A DNA stretch of 47,411 bases from Vibrio sp. 10N.261.55.A7. Its GTDB lineage: Bacteria; Pseudomonadota; Gammaproteobacteria; Enterobacterales; Vibrionaceae. Positions 15,706 to 24,645 of the stretch are shown here, one piece after another. The position numbers and the translations under genes are program-made. The DNA lies in assembly GCF_002877365.1 (NCBI RefSeq), contig NZ_MCWZ01000320.1:1862-49272 (forward strand), read 5' to 3'. The first letter of the stretch is position 1. Each line of letters opens with the position of its first letter. A model generated the notes under the pieces. The model saw only the letters and a program-made list of their open reading frames with translations, ran no database searches and had not been told where the DNA came from.

Positions 15706-16140
15706 CTACTTGTTTATTGCTTGAGTAAGCCATTGTTCAAATTGGCCTTTTGGTAACGCACCATTGATCATGTCCACACTTTTACCCCCCTTGAATACCA
15801 TCACTGTCGGAATGCTACGGATACGATATTGGGCAGCAAGCTCTTGTTCATTTTCAGTGTTGATTTTGATGAATCTGACGCTTCCTTTCTTCTCTTCGGC
15901 GACTTGAGAAAATACAGGGGCGAAACCGACACATGGGTTACACCAAGGTGCCCAAAAATCAATGACAACAGGTTGTTCACTGTTCAGTAGTGCTTGAATG
16001 TTTGATTGGGTCCCTTCAATAGGGGAACCATCCAACAATGAAGTTTGGCACTTTCCACAGTTTGGGCTTTCTGAAACGCGGTCAGTAGGAATCTTATTGA
16101 GTCCCTCACAAGAAGGGCAGCGAGTAGTGAATGTCGACAT
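15706..16140 (-). CDS. trxC: Thioredoxin 2
   Basis: A 144-residue thioredoxin 2. An N-terminal zinc-binding domain has two CxxC pairs (CPSC at 8-11, CGKC at 28-31), followed by a thioredoxin fold with the active site WCNPC and the cis-proline segment RSIPTVMVFKGG. Standard E. coli TrxC has WCGPC, so the Gly-to-Asn change in the redox motif is a small variation that should shift the redox potential. The cytosolic disulfide reductase is usually part of the OxyR-controlled oxidative stress response. Confidence 0.95.
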   Translation of the reverse strand: MSTFTTRCPSCEGLNKIPTDRVSESPNCGKCQTSLLDGSPIEGTQSNIQALLNSEQPVVIDFWAPWCNPCVGFAPVFSQVAEEKKGSVRFIKINTENEQELAAQYRIRSIPTVMVFKGGKSVDMINGALPKGQFEQWLTQAINK

Positions 16141-16384
16141 AGCAATCTCTCGTCTTTGTAATTATGTGTAAGCGGTCGCAGCAGATGTGCCTAGTTTAAG
16201 CTTTAGGTTTCGCTGCAATTCTTCCAAGGCACCCACAATACGAAATTGCGAGCGGTTAGGAAATAGATACGATCGTGTTTATACCAATTGATGCCATAGG
16301 TAAAACCAATGAGCAGAAGCACGATTAACATGCGATAAAAATACTTTAACGAATAAATAGACGTACACAGAAATGAGGAATAGA

Positions 16385-16540
16385 ATCCACTCGTTTGGGG
16401 AGTAGTCGCCTTCGTTTACTTATCGTCATCTCGTTAAGCGTTCGCTTATCCGGTAAGTATAAGTTTTGTTCTGTTAATCAGAACCAAACTTCGACGAGAC
16501 CAACGCAATCACCTTTGAATTTCTTGTGGGGCAACCCCTG
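16385..16540 (+). ncRNA. yybP-ykoY (manganese) riboswitch upstream of alx
   Basis: The leader contains the conserved GGGGAGTA (16397-16404) and CGAGACC (16495-16501) blocks, followed by ACCTTT (16511-16516) of the yybP-ykoY aptamer, in the right order. A strong hairpin follows (GGGG-CAA-CCCC, 16528-16538), then a long leader to the alx start. In E. coli the same element in the alx leader responds to manganese and alkaline pH. The exact boundaries are approximate. Confidence 0.8.
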
Positions 16541-16635
16541 TAGGTTATTCGTCTGTTTGTTTGCGCAGGTATCGTTTACGGACTTCTCTCGTTTCTGAGT
16601 TAATCCCCTTCGGTCCTCGCGCTTTTGGAGGAACA

Positions 16636-17583
16636 ATGGCCCCTTTCACTTACTTTATCTTTGGATTAATGACCATTTCACTGGTTGTGCTCGATATCTG
16701 GCAAACTCGTGGTGGGGAAATTACGATCAAAAAAGCGGCAGTTTGGAGCGTTTTTTGGTTTCTGCTCGCGTTGGCATTTGCTGTTCTTATCTATATGTAT
16801 TGGAACGATTATGCACCGTACAGCGAGTACAACTCAAAGAAAGCAGCGGTCGCATTTCTCACCGGGTATTTGCTCGAGAAATCACTGAGTATAGATAACC
16901 TATTCGTGTTCGCGATTATTTTCCACCAATACAAAGTACCTGAGCATTTACGACCACGGGCACTATTGTGGGGAGTGATAGGCGCACTGGTACTGAGAGG
17001 CGTGATGATTGTCGTTGGGGCTCAGCTATTAGAAGCTTACCACTGGCTACTCTATGTCTTTGCAGTATTCCTGATCTGGACGGGCGTGCAGTTAGCTAGA
17101 GACAGTGGGGACGAGCACCTTAATCCATTGCCAGAGAAAATAATTCGTCGGTTTGCGCAGGTGACGGATGGTTTTAGAGGGAATGCATTAACGGTGACCG
17201 AAAATGGCCGTCGGTATGTCACGCCAATGATGATCGTGATTGGTGTCATCGCATTCATGGACATAATGTTCGCACTTGACTCGATCCCCGCGATATTTGC
17301 CGTGACTAGAGAGCCATTTTTAGTACTCGCTGCAAATGTATTTGCTCTGTTGGGGCTTCGATCATTGTATTTTGTACTGCAAGGTATGATGGAGAAGTTT
17401 GTCTATTTGAAGCCAGCTTTGTCGTTCATTATGGTGTTTATTGGTATCAAGATGATGCTGGTGGGGACACAATGGGAAATCCCAACCGTGTTGTCTTTAC
17501 TTGTGTTGTTAACGACAATGCTCGTCGCCGTTGTCGCGTCGATCATACATAAACCACTGAGTAAAATGTCAGAGCAGAAGTAG
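16636..17583 (+). CDS. alx: Alx/TerC-family membrane protein
   Basis: A 315-residue TerC-family protein with about nine membrane segments. Hallmark acidic motifs include LEKSLSIDNLFVFAIIF and FMDIMFALDSIPAIFAVTRE, the paired Asp-bearing helices of TerC/Alx that are thought to bind divalent metal. The start is ATG 16636 with ggagga four bases upstream; the open frame before it is the riboswitch leader. Alx exports manganese and limits toxic Mn in E. coli. The leader riboswitch indicates induction by Mn2+ or alkali here too. Confidence 0.92.
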   Translation: MAPFTYFIFGLMTISLVVLDIWQTRGGEITIKKAAVWSVFWFLLALAFAVLIYMYWNDYAPYSEYNSKKAAVAFLTGYLLEKSLSIDNLFVFAIIFHQYKVPEHLRPRALLWGVIGALVLRGVMIVVGAQLLEAYHWLLYVFAVFLIWTGVQLARDSGDEHLNPLPEKIIRRFAQVTDGFRGNALTVTENGRRYVTPMMIVIGVIAFMDIMFALDSIPAIFAVTREPFLVLAANVFALLGLRSLYFVLQGMMEKFVYLKPALSFIMVFIGIKMMLVGTQWEIPTVLSLLVLLTTMLVAVVASIIHKPLSKMSEQK

Positions 17584-17675
17584 GCGCTATGAGGGGCAGT
17601 GTCCAAGCAGGGTACATTGCTCCTCGGAATTCAGATTGAATGATTGTGTTGAGTGTAAACGCTTAGTTAAGAAAG

Positions 17676-18365
17676 CTACTGATATCGACTGACCAAACTC
17701 TTCATTTCGGCGCTGTTCAGTGTTTTGTGTACGTTAGTACTTTGGTCAAACAACTCGAACAGCATGGCTTTTGCCACGTTGGTCGCTTTGATCGGGATGT
17801 ATTTGGCGAGCGGGCCTACCATAAATGGAGTGAAAAGCTTCAAAAGATATTCAACAACCATTTCATTTTTTCTCGGCTCGTCTCGAAGCCCGGAAAGAGG
17901 GCCTGGTCTTGCGAAAACAAGCTTCTGGAAACCCATCTTGCGAATGGTTTCTTCCATTTTTCCTTTGCATTTCAGGTAGTGCGAAAGCGAGTAGGGGGAA
18001 GCGCCAATGCTGGAAACAACCGCGAGTTTTTTAACGCCTAGAACTTTCATAGACTGTGCAACATCGCAGACGAGTTGATAATCGACTTGTTCAAGTTTAT
18101 CTTTCGAACCCGCTTGTTTAAGTGTGGTTCCTAGACAGATCAAACCGACGTCTGGCACAGGTTTTGTGTCGTCCCATTCTAGAACTCTAAGTTCGGTGTC
18201 TTTAATTTGCTCTAGCTTGGAGTGAAAGAAAGGGAGTTCGTGACGAGTTAGGGCGTATACATGAGTGATTGGTTCCTCTTCTAGCACCAATTTCAGCACT
18301 TCCGTACCCACTAAGCCAGATGCGCCCGCAAGCATTACGACAGTGTTATCACCCAATATACTCAT
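17676..18365 (-). CDS. NAD(P)-binding Rossmann-fold oxidoreductase (atypical SDR)
   Basis: A 229-residue atypical short-chain dehydrogenase-like protein with the dinucleotide-binding GASGLVG (about 14-20). It also has a LICLGTTLKQAGSKDKLEQV segment, SSIGASPYSLSHYLKCKG with the Ser/Tyr/Lys-like arrangement, and FARPGPLSG. It resembles the HTATIP2/YraR-like group of NAD(P)H-binding proteins. The substrate is unknown. It is convergent with alx and probably monocistronic. Confidence 0.85.
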   Translation of the reverse strand: MSILGDNTVVMLAGASGLVGTEVLKLVLEEEPITHVYALTRHELPFFHSKLEQIKDTELRVLEWDDTKPVPDVGLICLGTTLKQAGSKDKLEQVDYQLVCDVAQSMKVLGVKKLAVVSSIGASPYSLSHYLKCKGKMEETIRKMGFQKLVFARPGPLSGLRDEPRKNEMVVEYLLKLFTPFMVGPLAKYIPIKATNVAKAMLFELFDQSTNVHKTLNSAEMKSLVSRYQ

Positions 18366-18535
18366 TGTTTCTTTCCCAACCTGTGTAAACTTTGTGTCGA
18401 AAAGACGCCAAATACGCGATTCGAGTCACTGGCAATATATCCAAACCTAAAGCGATGTTCTGTGACAAGATATTCAAAGTCTTGAATCGACGCAGACCAC
18501 AGAGCGATTATCAGACTTTGAAACCTACATAGAAA

Positions 18536-18560
18536 ATCAGCCTCTATCTATGAGGCTGAT
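18536..18560 (-). terminator. Intrinsic terminator after the 34-codon small gene
   Basis: A perfect nine-base stem, ATCAGCCTC-tatctat-GAGGCTGAT. Read on the minus strand it is followed by TTTTC. It lies six bases beyond the stop of the small basic ORF, supporting that ORF as a real transcription unit. Confidence 0.75.
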
Positions 18561-18565
18561 CAAAC

Positions 18566-18670
18566 TTAGGTAAGTGAAAGTGGTACTTTTGTTTGTCCTT
18601 TCGTTTGTTTGCGAGAATGTGTTGTCTGTTGTTTTTGTGTTCTTTTGCGAGATTGTTGGTTAGCAAACAT
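18566..18670 (-). CDS. Small basic protein, 34 residues
   Basis: A 34-codon gene beginning MFANQQSRKRTQKQQ and ending KVPLSLT, very rich in Lys, Arg, Gln and Thr (net strongly positive). The evidence for expression is a near-perfect ribosome binding site (aaggag) six bases before the ATG and an intrinsic terminator directly after the stop. No family is recognised. Its charge suggests binding to RNA, DNA or ribosomes, which is inference. Confidence 0.55.
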   Translation of the reverse strand: MFANQQSRKRTQKQQTTHSRKQTKGQTKVPLSLT

Positions 18671-18887
18671 TTTTACTCCTTAGTAATAATACTTGTAGAG
18701 TTGAGCTTTACGTTAACTACCATGCATCCTTTATGCCGTGATTTCTGAAGAAAGCACCTATTATGAGGTGGTATGATCAAGGTTAGATGATGAATTTATC
18801 AATATCAATTTCGGTTTGCTTTGCAAAACGCGATTATGGACAAATGATAAACAGCTCGGTCCATAACCGACCCATGATCAGTTGGTT

Positions 18888-19031
18888 TCAATGATTAGCC
18901 TTTTCGGCTACAACAAACTCTGGCTCTTCCCATGCGGTAACGTTTGTACGAACGATAATGACTGCGTTAGATGCGAGTTCTGTTAGCTCTGTTAGAAAAG
19001 GGGCTGAGCCATTTAAGCCAAACCCCCACAT
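18888..19031 (-). CDS. Possible small protein, 47 residues
   Basis: A 47-codon frame starting MWGFGLNGSAPFLTE and ending EPEFVVAEKANH, in a region otherwise empty of genes. Composition is balanced and protein-like (NAVIIVRTNVTAWEEPE), with no run of rare or low-complexity codons. It is on the same strand as and upstream of the 34-codon gene, 217 bases away. The ribosome binding site is weak. It could be an intact small gene or the C-terminal remnant of a longer one. Function unknown. Confidence 0.4.
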   Translation of the reverse strand: MWGFGLNGSAPFLTELTELASNAVIIVRTNVTAWEEPEFVVAEKANH

Positions 19032-19392
19032 TTAACCAAAGCAATCGTATTGTTCATTAATACATGGTGTTCGCTGATACGTTAAAGCTGACAAAAATTA
19101 GTAACCTGAAAGTGGAATGCCTATTTCCATTTATCTGATAATTACTATGGTATGAAATGTGGTTGCGGGACGAGAGCAAGAGGTCATCTTCGCAATTCTA
19201 AATTGAATGGGGTAGTGGAGAAAATTATTGGATGTATCGAAAGTTCACCAAACTAATAGAGTCAAGAGAGTATTAGTTAAGTCTCTGATTTCAGGTTAAA
19301 CTGATGCATACCCCAACAAGGACGTGTGGTAAGGATAGGGTTTGGATTGCTATCCGATTGTTACCGCAAAGCAGAAGAGACCATTTCCTGAC
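19032..19392. other. Intergenic region upstream of the cobalamin genes
   Basis: This leader should hold the cobT promoter. I looked for the conserved B12-box and GCCACTG blocks of a cobalamin riboswitch and did not find them. A 34-codon frame at 19152-19256 is noted elsewhere but not called. Confidence 0.5.
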
Positions 19393-20421
19393 ATGTTAAA
19401 TCGCAGATTTTCACAACAAATACAGCAACGAATTGATAATAAGACCAAACCATTGGGTGCTTTGGGCCAATTAGAAAGCTTAGCGCATCAATTGGCATTA
19501 ATAGAAAGTCAAAAGGCGGATCACGCCGTTAATGAAATTCATGTTAATAAGCCAACGGTGATCATATTTGCCGGCGATCATGGCATCGCAGATGAAGGGG
19601 TCAGTATTGCTCCTAGTGCAGTGACACAGCAGATGGTTCTCAATTTTTTAGCGGGTGGCGCAGCCATTAATTGTTTTTGTCGCGTGAATGATGTCGATTT
19701 AAAAATTGTTGATACCGGTATTCTTTTACCCGTCGAACAAGAGAACGATAACCTTATTGTTCAGCGTCTGGGAACACGTACAGAAAACTTCTCTCAGAAA
19801 CCGGCGATGCCGATAGAAACCGTACGAGAAGGCATTGAGCTTGGAAAAAGTGTTGTGGCTAACATTGCCGCCCAAGGATGCAACACGGTCATGTTTGGTG
19901 AGATGGGCATCGGAAATACAAGCAGTGCGTCAGCAATACTCGCAGCCCTTTCAGAGCTTGATGTTGATTCATGTGTTGGATTGGGGACAGGAATCACTCC
20001 AGAACAACTGGCGAAAAAAGTTTCTTTGGTTGCTCAAGGCGTAGCGCGGTGTGACTCCAAAGATCCTTTATCAGTCCTTTCTCAAGTTGGTGGGTTTGAA
20101 ATTGTTCAAATGGTGGGAGCATTTTTAGGCGCTTATGAGGCGAAAACGCCGGTTATTGTTGATGGTTTCATCGTCACCGTCGCCGCTTACGTCGCTATTT
20201 TGCTTGAGCCAAACTGTCGTGAATACATGATATTTGCACATAAATCGCAAGAACATGCTCACCAGTTTTTATTGAAAGAGCTCGATGCACAGCCGTTACT
20301 TGATCTGTCTTTGCGTTTAGGAGAAGGCACTGGTGCTGTATTGGCTGTGCCACTCGTCAGGGCGGCGGCTGAATTTTACAATAACATGGCGAGCTTTGAA
20401 GATGCTGGAGTCACGGTTTAA
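19393..20421 (+). CDS. cobT: Nicotinate-nucleotide--dimethylbenzimidazole phosphoribosyltransferase
   Basis: A 342-residue CobT, which makes alpha-ribazole phosphate from dimethylbenzimidazole and nicotinate mononucleotide for the lower ligand of cobalamin. Family marks are [13 protein letters not shown] near the N-terminus, [26 protein letters not shown] and the catalytic glutamate E311 in LGEGTGA. The start is ATG 19393; an in-frame TTG at 19342 would add 17 residues. The stop overlaps the cobS ATG by one base. First gene of a cobT-cobS-cobU-phosphatase operon. Confidence 0.95.
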   Translation: MLNRRFSQQIQQRIDNKTKPLGALGQLESLAHQLALIESQKADHAVNEIHVNKPTVIIFAGDHGIADEGVSIAPSAVTQQMVLNFLAGGAAINCFCRVNDVDLKIVDTGILLPVEQENDNLIVQRLGTRTENFSQKPAMPIETVREGIELGKSVVANIAAQGCNTVMFGEMGIGNTSSASAILAALSELDVDSCVGLGTGITPEQLAKKVSLVAQGVARCDSKDPLSVLSQVGGFEIVQMVGAFLGAYEAKTPVIVDGFIVTVAAYVAILLEPNCREYMIFAHKSQEHAHQFLLKELDAQPLLDLSLRLGEGTGAVLAVPLVRAAAEFYNNMASFEDAGVTV

Positions 20422-21269
20422 TGTCGTCTTGGTTTAAGCTCCAGATTGAGCTTTTCTGGCTCGCCTTAAGTTTCTTCTCTAGGATTCCGATTCCTAAAAA
20501 TACACCGTACAGCGATGAGAGAATGAATCGCTCTGGTCGATATTTCGCTTTGGTCGGTGCGCTATTAGGCGCTATCTGTGGAGGTGTGTATTGGATCGTG
20601 GCAAGTTGGTTTCCCGTAGAGATCGCCGTATTTGTTACTATGGTTGTGAGCTTATTGCTGACCGGATCTTTCCATGAAGATGGCTTAACCGACATGGCTG
20701 ATGGCATTGGTGGAGGAATGTCGATTGAACGCAGGCTAGCGATCATGAAGGACAGCAGAATAGGAACGTATGGCGCCGTTACTTTAGCCATGGCTTTGAT
20801 TGGAAAATTCTCGATGCTGAGCTACCTAGGTAACGCACAAAAACCTGCACTCAATCCAGTTGCGACAACGAACACCAGTGCTTTTCCTGTTATCCTTTTT
20901 GTTTTCGTCATGGCGTACACCGTCAGTCGAACTTTCGCTGCATCACTCATTTTTGACATGCCTTATGTCAGCGAAGAAAAGACCAGCAAAAGTAAACCTC
21001 TTGCTCACCGACAAACACGCTCTGAGTTGTTCTTTCTCGTGTTGTGTGCAGTAGTTTTCTCAATCTTGTTATCACCGATTGTGTTTCTGTCCATAGCAGG
21101 TGTTCTGTTACTGGGGCGTTCTATGTTTAAGAGATGGCTAATGAAAAGAGTAGGTGGCTTTACTGGAGATTGTCTGGGTGCCGCCCAACAGATTTCGGAA
21201 TTAGTGATTTACTTAATACTCGTCGGCTTTGTGCACAACGACGTCTCATTGATTGGAGGTTGGTTATGA
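20421..21269 (+). CDS. cobS: Adenosylcobinamide-GDP ribazoletransferase (cobalamin synthase)
   Basis: A 282-residue integral membrane protein with about six or seven helices and the acidic motif FHEDGLTDMADGIGGG that marks CobS. It joins adenosylcobinamide-GDP and alpha-ribazole (phosphate) to give adenosylcobalamin (phosphate) at the inner membrane. The C-terminal GGFTGDCLGAAQQISE is also conserved. It overlaps cobT by one base and cobU by four, so the three are translated together. Confidence 0.95.
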   Translation: MSSWFKLQIELFWLALSFFSRIPIPKNTPYSDERMNRSGRYFALVGALLGAICGGVYWIVASWFPVEIAVFVTMVVSLLLTGSFHEDGLTDMADGIGGGMSIERRLAIMKDSRIGTYGAVTLAMALIGKFSMLSYLGNAQKPALNPVATTNTSAFPVILFVFVMAYTVSRTFAASLIFDMPYVSEEKTSKSKPLAHRQTRSELFFLVLCAVVFSILLSPIVFLSIAGVLLLGRSMFKRWLMKRVGGFTGDCLGAAQQISELVIYLILVGFVHNDVSLIGGWL

Positions 21270-21838
21270 GTGTCCGTTTAATATTGGGTGGTGCTCGCTC
21301 AGGCAAGTCATCGCATGCTGAACGCATTGCAAAAGCGAGTGTGGAGAAAAGCCACAACGAAAGCAGAAGTATGCGCCTAAATTATGTGGCAACGGCAATC
21401 GCATTTGATGACGAAATGCGCTCTAGAATTCAGCACCATCAGCAACAGCGAGATTCTAGTTGGCATGAGCATGAAATCCCAGTGGAGTTACCGCACGCGC
21501 TAAGCCGCTTCACCGAAGAAGATGTTGTCTTGGTTGATTGTTTGACCGTGTGGCTAAACAATATTATCTTTCAACTAGGTGACAATGTCACAGATGAGGC
21601 GATTAAAGCGCACATAAACAAGTTGATTGAAGTACTTGAAGGGAGTCCTGCAACGATAATCCTAGTGTCGAACGAAGTCGGGCTGGGTGTTATACCGTTA
21701 GGCGAAGTCTCACGATTGTTCGTGGATCATGCGGGATGGATGAATCAAAGAATCGCTGCGATTGCTTCTAACGTTGAGCTAATTGCCGCGGGCTTACCTC
21801 TTACCCTCAAACCTCAGCCTTTAATTTCATCGATGTAG
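21266..21838 (+). CDS. cobU: Adenosylcobinamide kinase / guanylyltransferase
   Basis: A 190-residue CobU, starting at ATG 21266, which forms ATGA with the cobS stop; the frame upstream is part of cobS. The P-loop GGARSGKS is at 8-15, RIQHHQQQRDSSW carries the histidine that is guanylylated, and VDCLTVWLNN and SNEVGLGVIP are conserved. It phosphorylates adenosylcobinamide and transfers GMP to it. The family symbol cobP is used for the same enzyme in aerobic-pathway organisms. Confidence 0.95.
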   Translation: MSVRLILGGARSGKSSHAERIAKASVEKSHNESRSMRLNYVATAIAFDDEMRSRIQHHQQQRDSSWHEHEIPVELPHALSRFTEEDVVLVDCLTVWLNNIIFQLGDNVTDEAIKAHINKLIEVLEGSPATIILVSNEVGLGVIPLGEVSRLFVDHAGWMNQRIAAIASNVELIAAGLPLTLKPQPLISSM

Positions 21839-21849
21839 AAGAACATTTT

Positions 21850-22479
21850 ATGGAAGACGCTACAAGGTTCAAAACTTACAACGTGTACTTGCTTCGACAT
21901 GGTAAAACAGTTGGAGAACCTTCTCTTAATGGCATTACTGATGTCATTGTTAGCGATGAGACTCAACAACAAATCGCCAAGGCATTAAGCAAAGAATCTC
22001 TGGGCTACTCACAGGTAATTACATCACCACTTCGTCGTTGTAAGGATCTTGCGGATAAACTCGTCATGAATAACCCCAGCGTAGGATACAGTGTTAATAG
22101 CGGCTTTGTTGAGATGGACTTTGGTGATTACGATGGCCAAAGCTTTGATGCGTTAAGACCGTACTGGCCGAATCTCGACTCGTTTTGGAAAGATCCTGCA
22201 AACAAACCACTGCCAAATGCAGAGAGTTTGCACGACTGTTATCAGCGCGTGACAGACGCTTGGGAAAACATGGTCGCCAATCTTAATAAAGATACGTTGA
22301 TCGTCTGCCATGGTGGAACGATAAGGCTCATTCTCGCGTATATTTTAAAGACCGACTATACCAATTCGACTTGGTATTCCGCGTTAAATATTGGAAACCA
22401 ATCTCTAACGCACATAAAAATTCATGAAGAATACAAGAATAATCCACACGTACAAATGATCGGAAAACCTCTCTGTTGA
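21850..22479 (+). CDS. cobC: Alpha-ribazole phosphatase-like histidine phosphatase
   Basis: A 209-residue histidine phosphatase with the catalytic LLRHGKT (His17), a second arginine in SPLRRC, the proton donor region FVEMDFGDYDG and the second histidine in CHGGTIR. Its place 11 bases after cobU supports the alpha-ribazole phosphatase role, removing the phosphate from alpha-ribazole 5'-phosphate or from cobalamin phosphate. Other phosphoglycerate-mutase-like activities cannot be excluded by sequence alone. Confidence 0.85.
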   Translation: MEDATRFKTYNVYLLRHGKTVGEPSLNGITDVIVSDETQQQIAKALSKESLGYSQVITSPLRRCKDLADKLVMNNPSVGYSVNSGFVEMDFGDYDGQSFDALRPYWPNLDSFWKDPANKPLPNAESLHDCYQRVTDAWENMVANLNKDTLIVCHGGTIRLILAYILKTDYTNSTWYSALNIGNQSLTHIKIHEEYKNNPHVQMIGKPLC

Positions 22480-22579
22480 GCAAATGCTCTTTTCGGTTAC
22501 CTCACTAAATTTAGAACAGCGCTTAACTATCCGAATGATTGAAGAATTAAGTTTGAGCGCTATGTAAAAAGGACGACTT

Positions 22580-24406
22580 ATGACTGCACCAAGCTGGGAT
22601 TTAACGATTGCCTATCACGGGTTAGACGACTCGAAAATCGAACAAGACATAGCACTTATTGAGCAGTGCATTGACGTACTCAAACAACATATTGCGAATC
22701 GTGAGCAAGTGCTAGTTATGCAAAATGCCGTGCAGACTTCTGAGGCTGCTGGGACTTTAATGGCGACGATCAACACTTTTGCGACCTGCCATGCCTCTGT
22801 TGATTCTTCAAATGAAGTTGCGAAGTCGCTGATGGGTCGTATTGCGAAACTAAACTCGTCATTGACGCAAGCTTTTGCACCTTATACCGATACATTGACG
22901 CACAGTGACGATGCCTTCATTGAAGATGTGTTGGCGCATTCAAGCGCTGACGTTTCTGGTCAATATTTTCAATTTAGTTGCTTAAGGAAACTCGCCGACT
23001 CAAAACTGTCAGTCGCTGAAGAGCAATTGATCACTGCTTTAGAAGTGGATGGTAAAGATGCTTGGGGAAGGATGTATGACAACCTGACTGGGACACTTGA
23101 GGTCAAGGTAACGCAACCCGATGGCAGCATAGAACAAATGGGGTTCTCGCAAGCTGCAAGCCTTCTCTATGGAAGTGACTTTGAGAAACAGCCTGCTGCA
23201 TGGCAAGCAATACAAGAGGCTATGGATACACACAAAGAGAGCTTTGCCTCGGTCGTTAATGCCTTGGCAGGTTGGCGCTTAACCGAAATCGAAAAGCGAT
23301 CAACAAAGCGTAATATTCATTTTCTAGAACCAAGTTTGCACGACAGCAGGATTACGGAACAGACATTAGACACTATGATGTCGGTTGCAAAAGCCAATCG
23401 CAGTGTTGGGCAAAAGGCGGGGAAATTGATGGCAAAGGTTTATCAACTCGATGAAATGAAACCATGGAATCACCTAGCTTCGATGCCGAGTCTAAATCTG
23501 GGGGCAGATGACAGTGATGACGCTCAAAGCAATGAGCCTAAGGTGTATTCGTTTGACGAAGCGATCACTGTCATTCGCGATGCATTTTCGGAAGTAGATG
23601 AAGAAATGGCTGAGTTTGTAGACATTATGGTTGAAAATGGCTGGATTGACGCCGCACCAAGCAACCGACGTAGGCTAGGGGCTTACTGCACGAAATTGGC
23701 TGCCACACGTTCACCTCTGGTATTTATGACTTGGGGCGGAAGCCGCTCTGATCTTCTTACACTAGCGCACGAACTAGGGCATGCTTTCCACAACTGGGTG
23801 ATGAAGGATATGCCGCTGTGCAAAACACGCTACCCAATGACATTAGCTGAAACAGCGTCGATTTTTGCTGAGAATATCGTTAGAGACTATTTACTGAGTA
23901 AAGCGTCGAGTCGCACTGAAAAGCTCGAAATGCTCTGGGAAGAACTGTCTTCTTGCTATGCGTTAATGGTCAATATTCCAGTACGCTTTGCTTTCGAAAA
24001 AGAGTTTTATGAAAAACGTCAAAGTGGTGAACTGTCTGCTAATGAGTTGAGTGAGTTAATGAGTAAGCATTGGCAGGATTGGTATGGCGATTCTATGTCA
24101 CAAAGCGACCCTTACTTTTGGGCAAGTAAACTGCATTTTAGTATTTCAGAGGTGAGCTTTTACAACTACCCCTATTTGTTTGGTTATCTGTTTAGTATTG
24201 GGGTTTATGCACAACGTGAACACAAAGGAGATGCCTTTTATCGCGATTACCTGTCGCTATTGCGTGATACGGGAAGCATGAACGCAGAAGAAGTGGTGGA
24301 AAAACACCTGGGAATGAGTTTATCCAGCGAAGAGTTCTGGCAACAAAGTATTGACCGCGTGAGTGCAAAAGTTGACCTATTTGAAACGTTGCTGAGCGAC
24401 AAATAG
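22580..24406 (+). CDS. pepF: Oligoendopeptidase F-like M3 metallopeptidase
   Basis: A 608-residue M3B peptidase. The zinc site HELGH (His397, Glu398, His401) lies in LTLAHELGHAFHNW, with the third ligand in the following AETASIFAEN segment. The N-terminal third is helical, as expected of the lid that restricts substrates to short peptides. The conserved YPYLFGYLFSIGVYAQ lies near the C-terminus. Cytosolic, degrades oligopeptides. It starts 100 bases after the cobalamin operon and has its own site (aaaagga) before the ATG. Confidence 0.93.
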   Translation: MTAPSWDLTIAYHGLDDSKIEQDIALIEQCIDVLKQHIANREQVLVMQNAVQTSEAAGTLMATINTFATCHASVDSSNEVAKSLMGRIAKLNSSLTQAFAPYTDTLTHSDDAFIEDVLAHSSADVSGQYFQFSCLRKLADSKLSVAEEQLITALEVDGKDAWGRMYDNLTGTLEVKVTQPDGSIEQMGFSQAASLLYGSDFEKQPAAWQAIQEAMDTHKESFASVVNALAGWRLTEIEKRSTKRNIHFLEPSLHDSRITEQTLDTMMSVAKANRSVGQKAGKLMAKVYQLDEMKPWNHLASMPSLNLGADDSDDAQSNEPKVYSFDEAITVIRDAFSEVDEEMAEFVDIMVENGWIDAAPSNRRRLGAYCTKLAATRSPLVFMTWGGSRSDLLTLAHELGHAFHNWVMKDMPLCKTRYPMTLAETASIFAENIVRDYLLSKASSRTEKLEMLWEELSSCYALMVNIPVRFAFEKEFYEKRQSGELSANELSELMSKHWQDWYGDSMSQSDPYFWASKLHFSISEVSFYNYPYLFGYLFSIGVYAQREHKGDAFYRDYLSLLRDTGSMNAEEVVEKHLGMSLSSEEFWQQSIDRVSAKVDLFETLLSDK

Positions 24407-24645
24407 GTGGTCGTTCTTGGTTATCTTCTGCTCATAATTGGCTGTCTTAGACATAAACTAAGTCTTTGTTATTTTTAATTATAGGCAAATTGTTGACCAT
24501 GAACGAAATGGCTTAATTGCGAAATGTTCAATACTTTGCGAATTTTGCGATTAATAATCAGTTTCGTATCAATAAGTGGGATCGTATCAACATAAATTGC
24601 TTGTCCAATTCATTAACATACCGCTGTGTAATAAAGGAGTAACAC

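Noticed and set aside
19152..19256. 34-codon frame starting MKCGCGTRARGH
   Set aside because: No ribosome binding site and no supporting terminator; could be chance.
19032..19392. Cobalamin riboswitch before cobT
   Set aside because: Expected from the pathway, but neither the B12 box nor the other conserved blocks are present.
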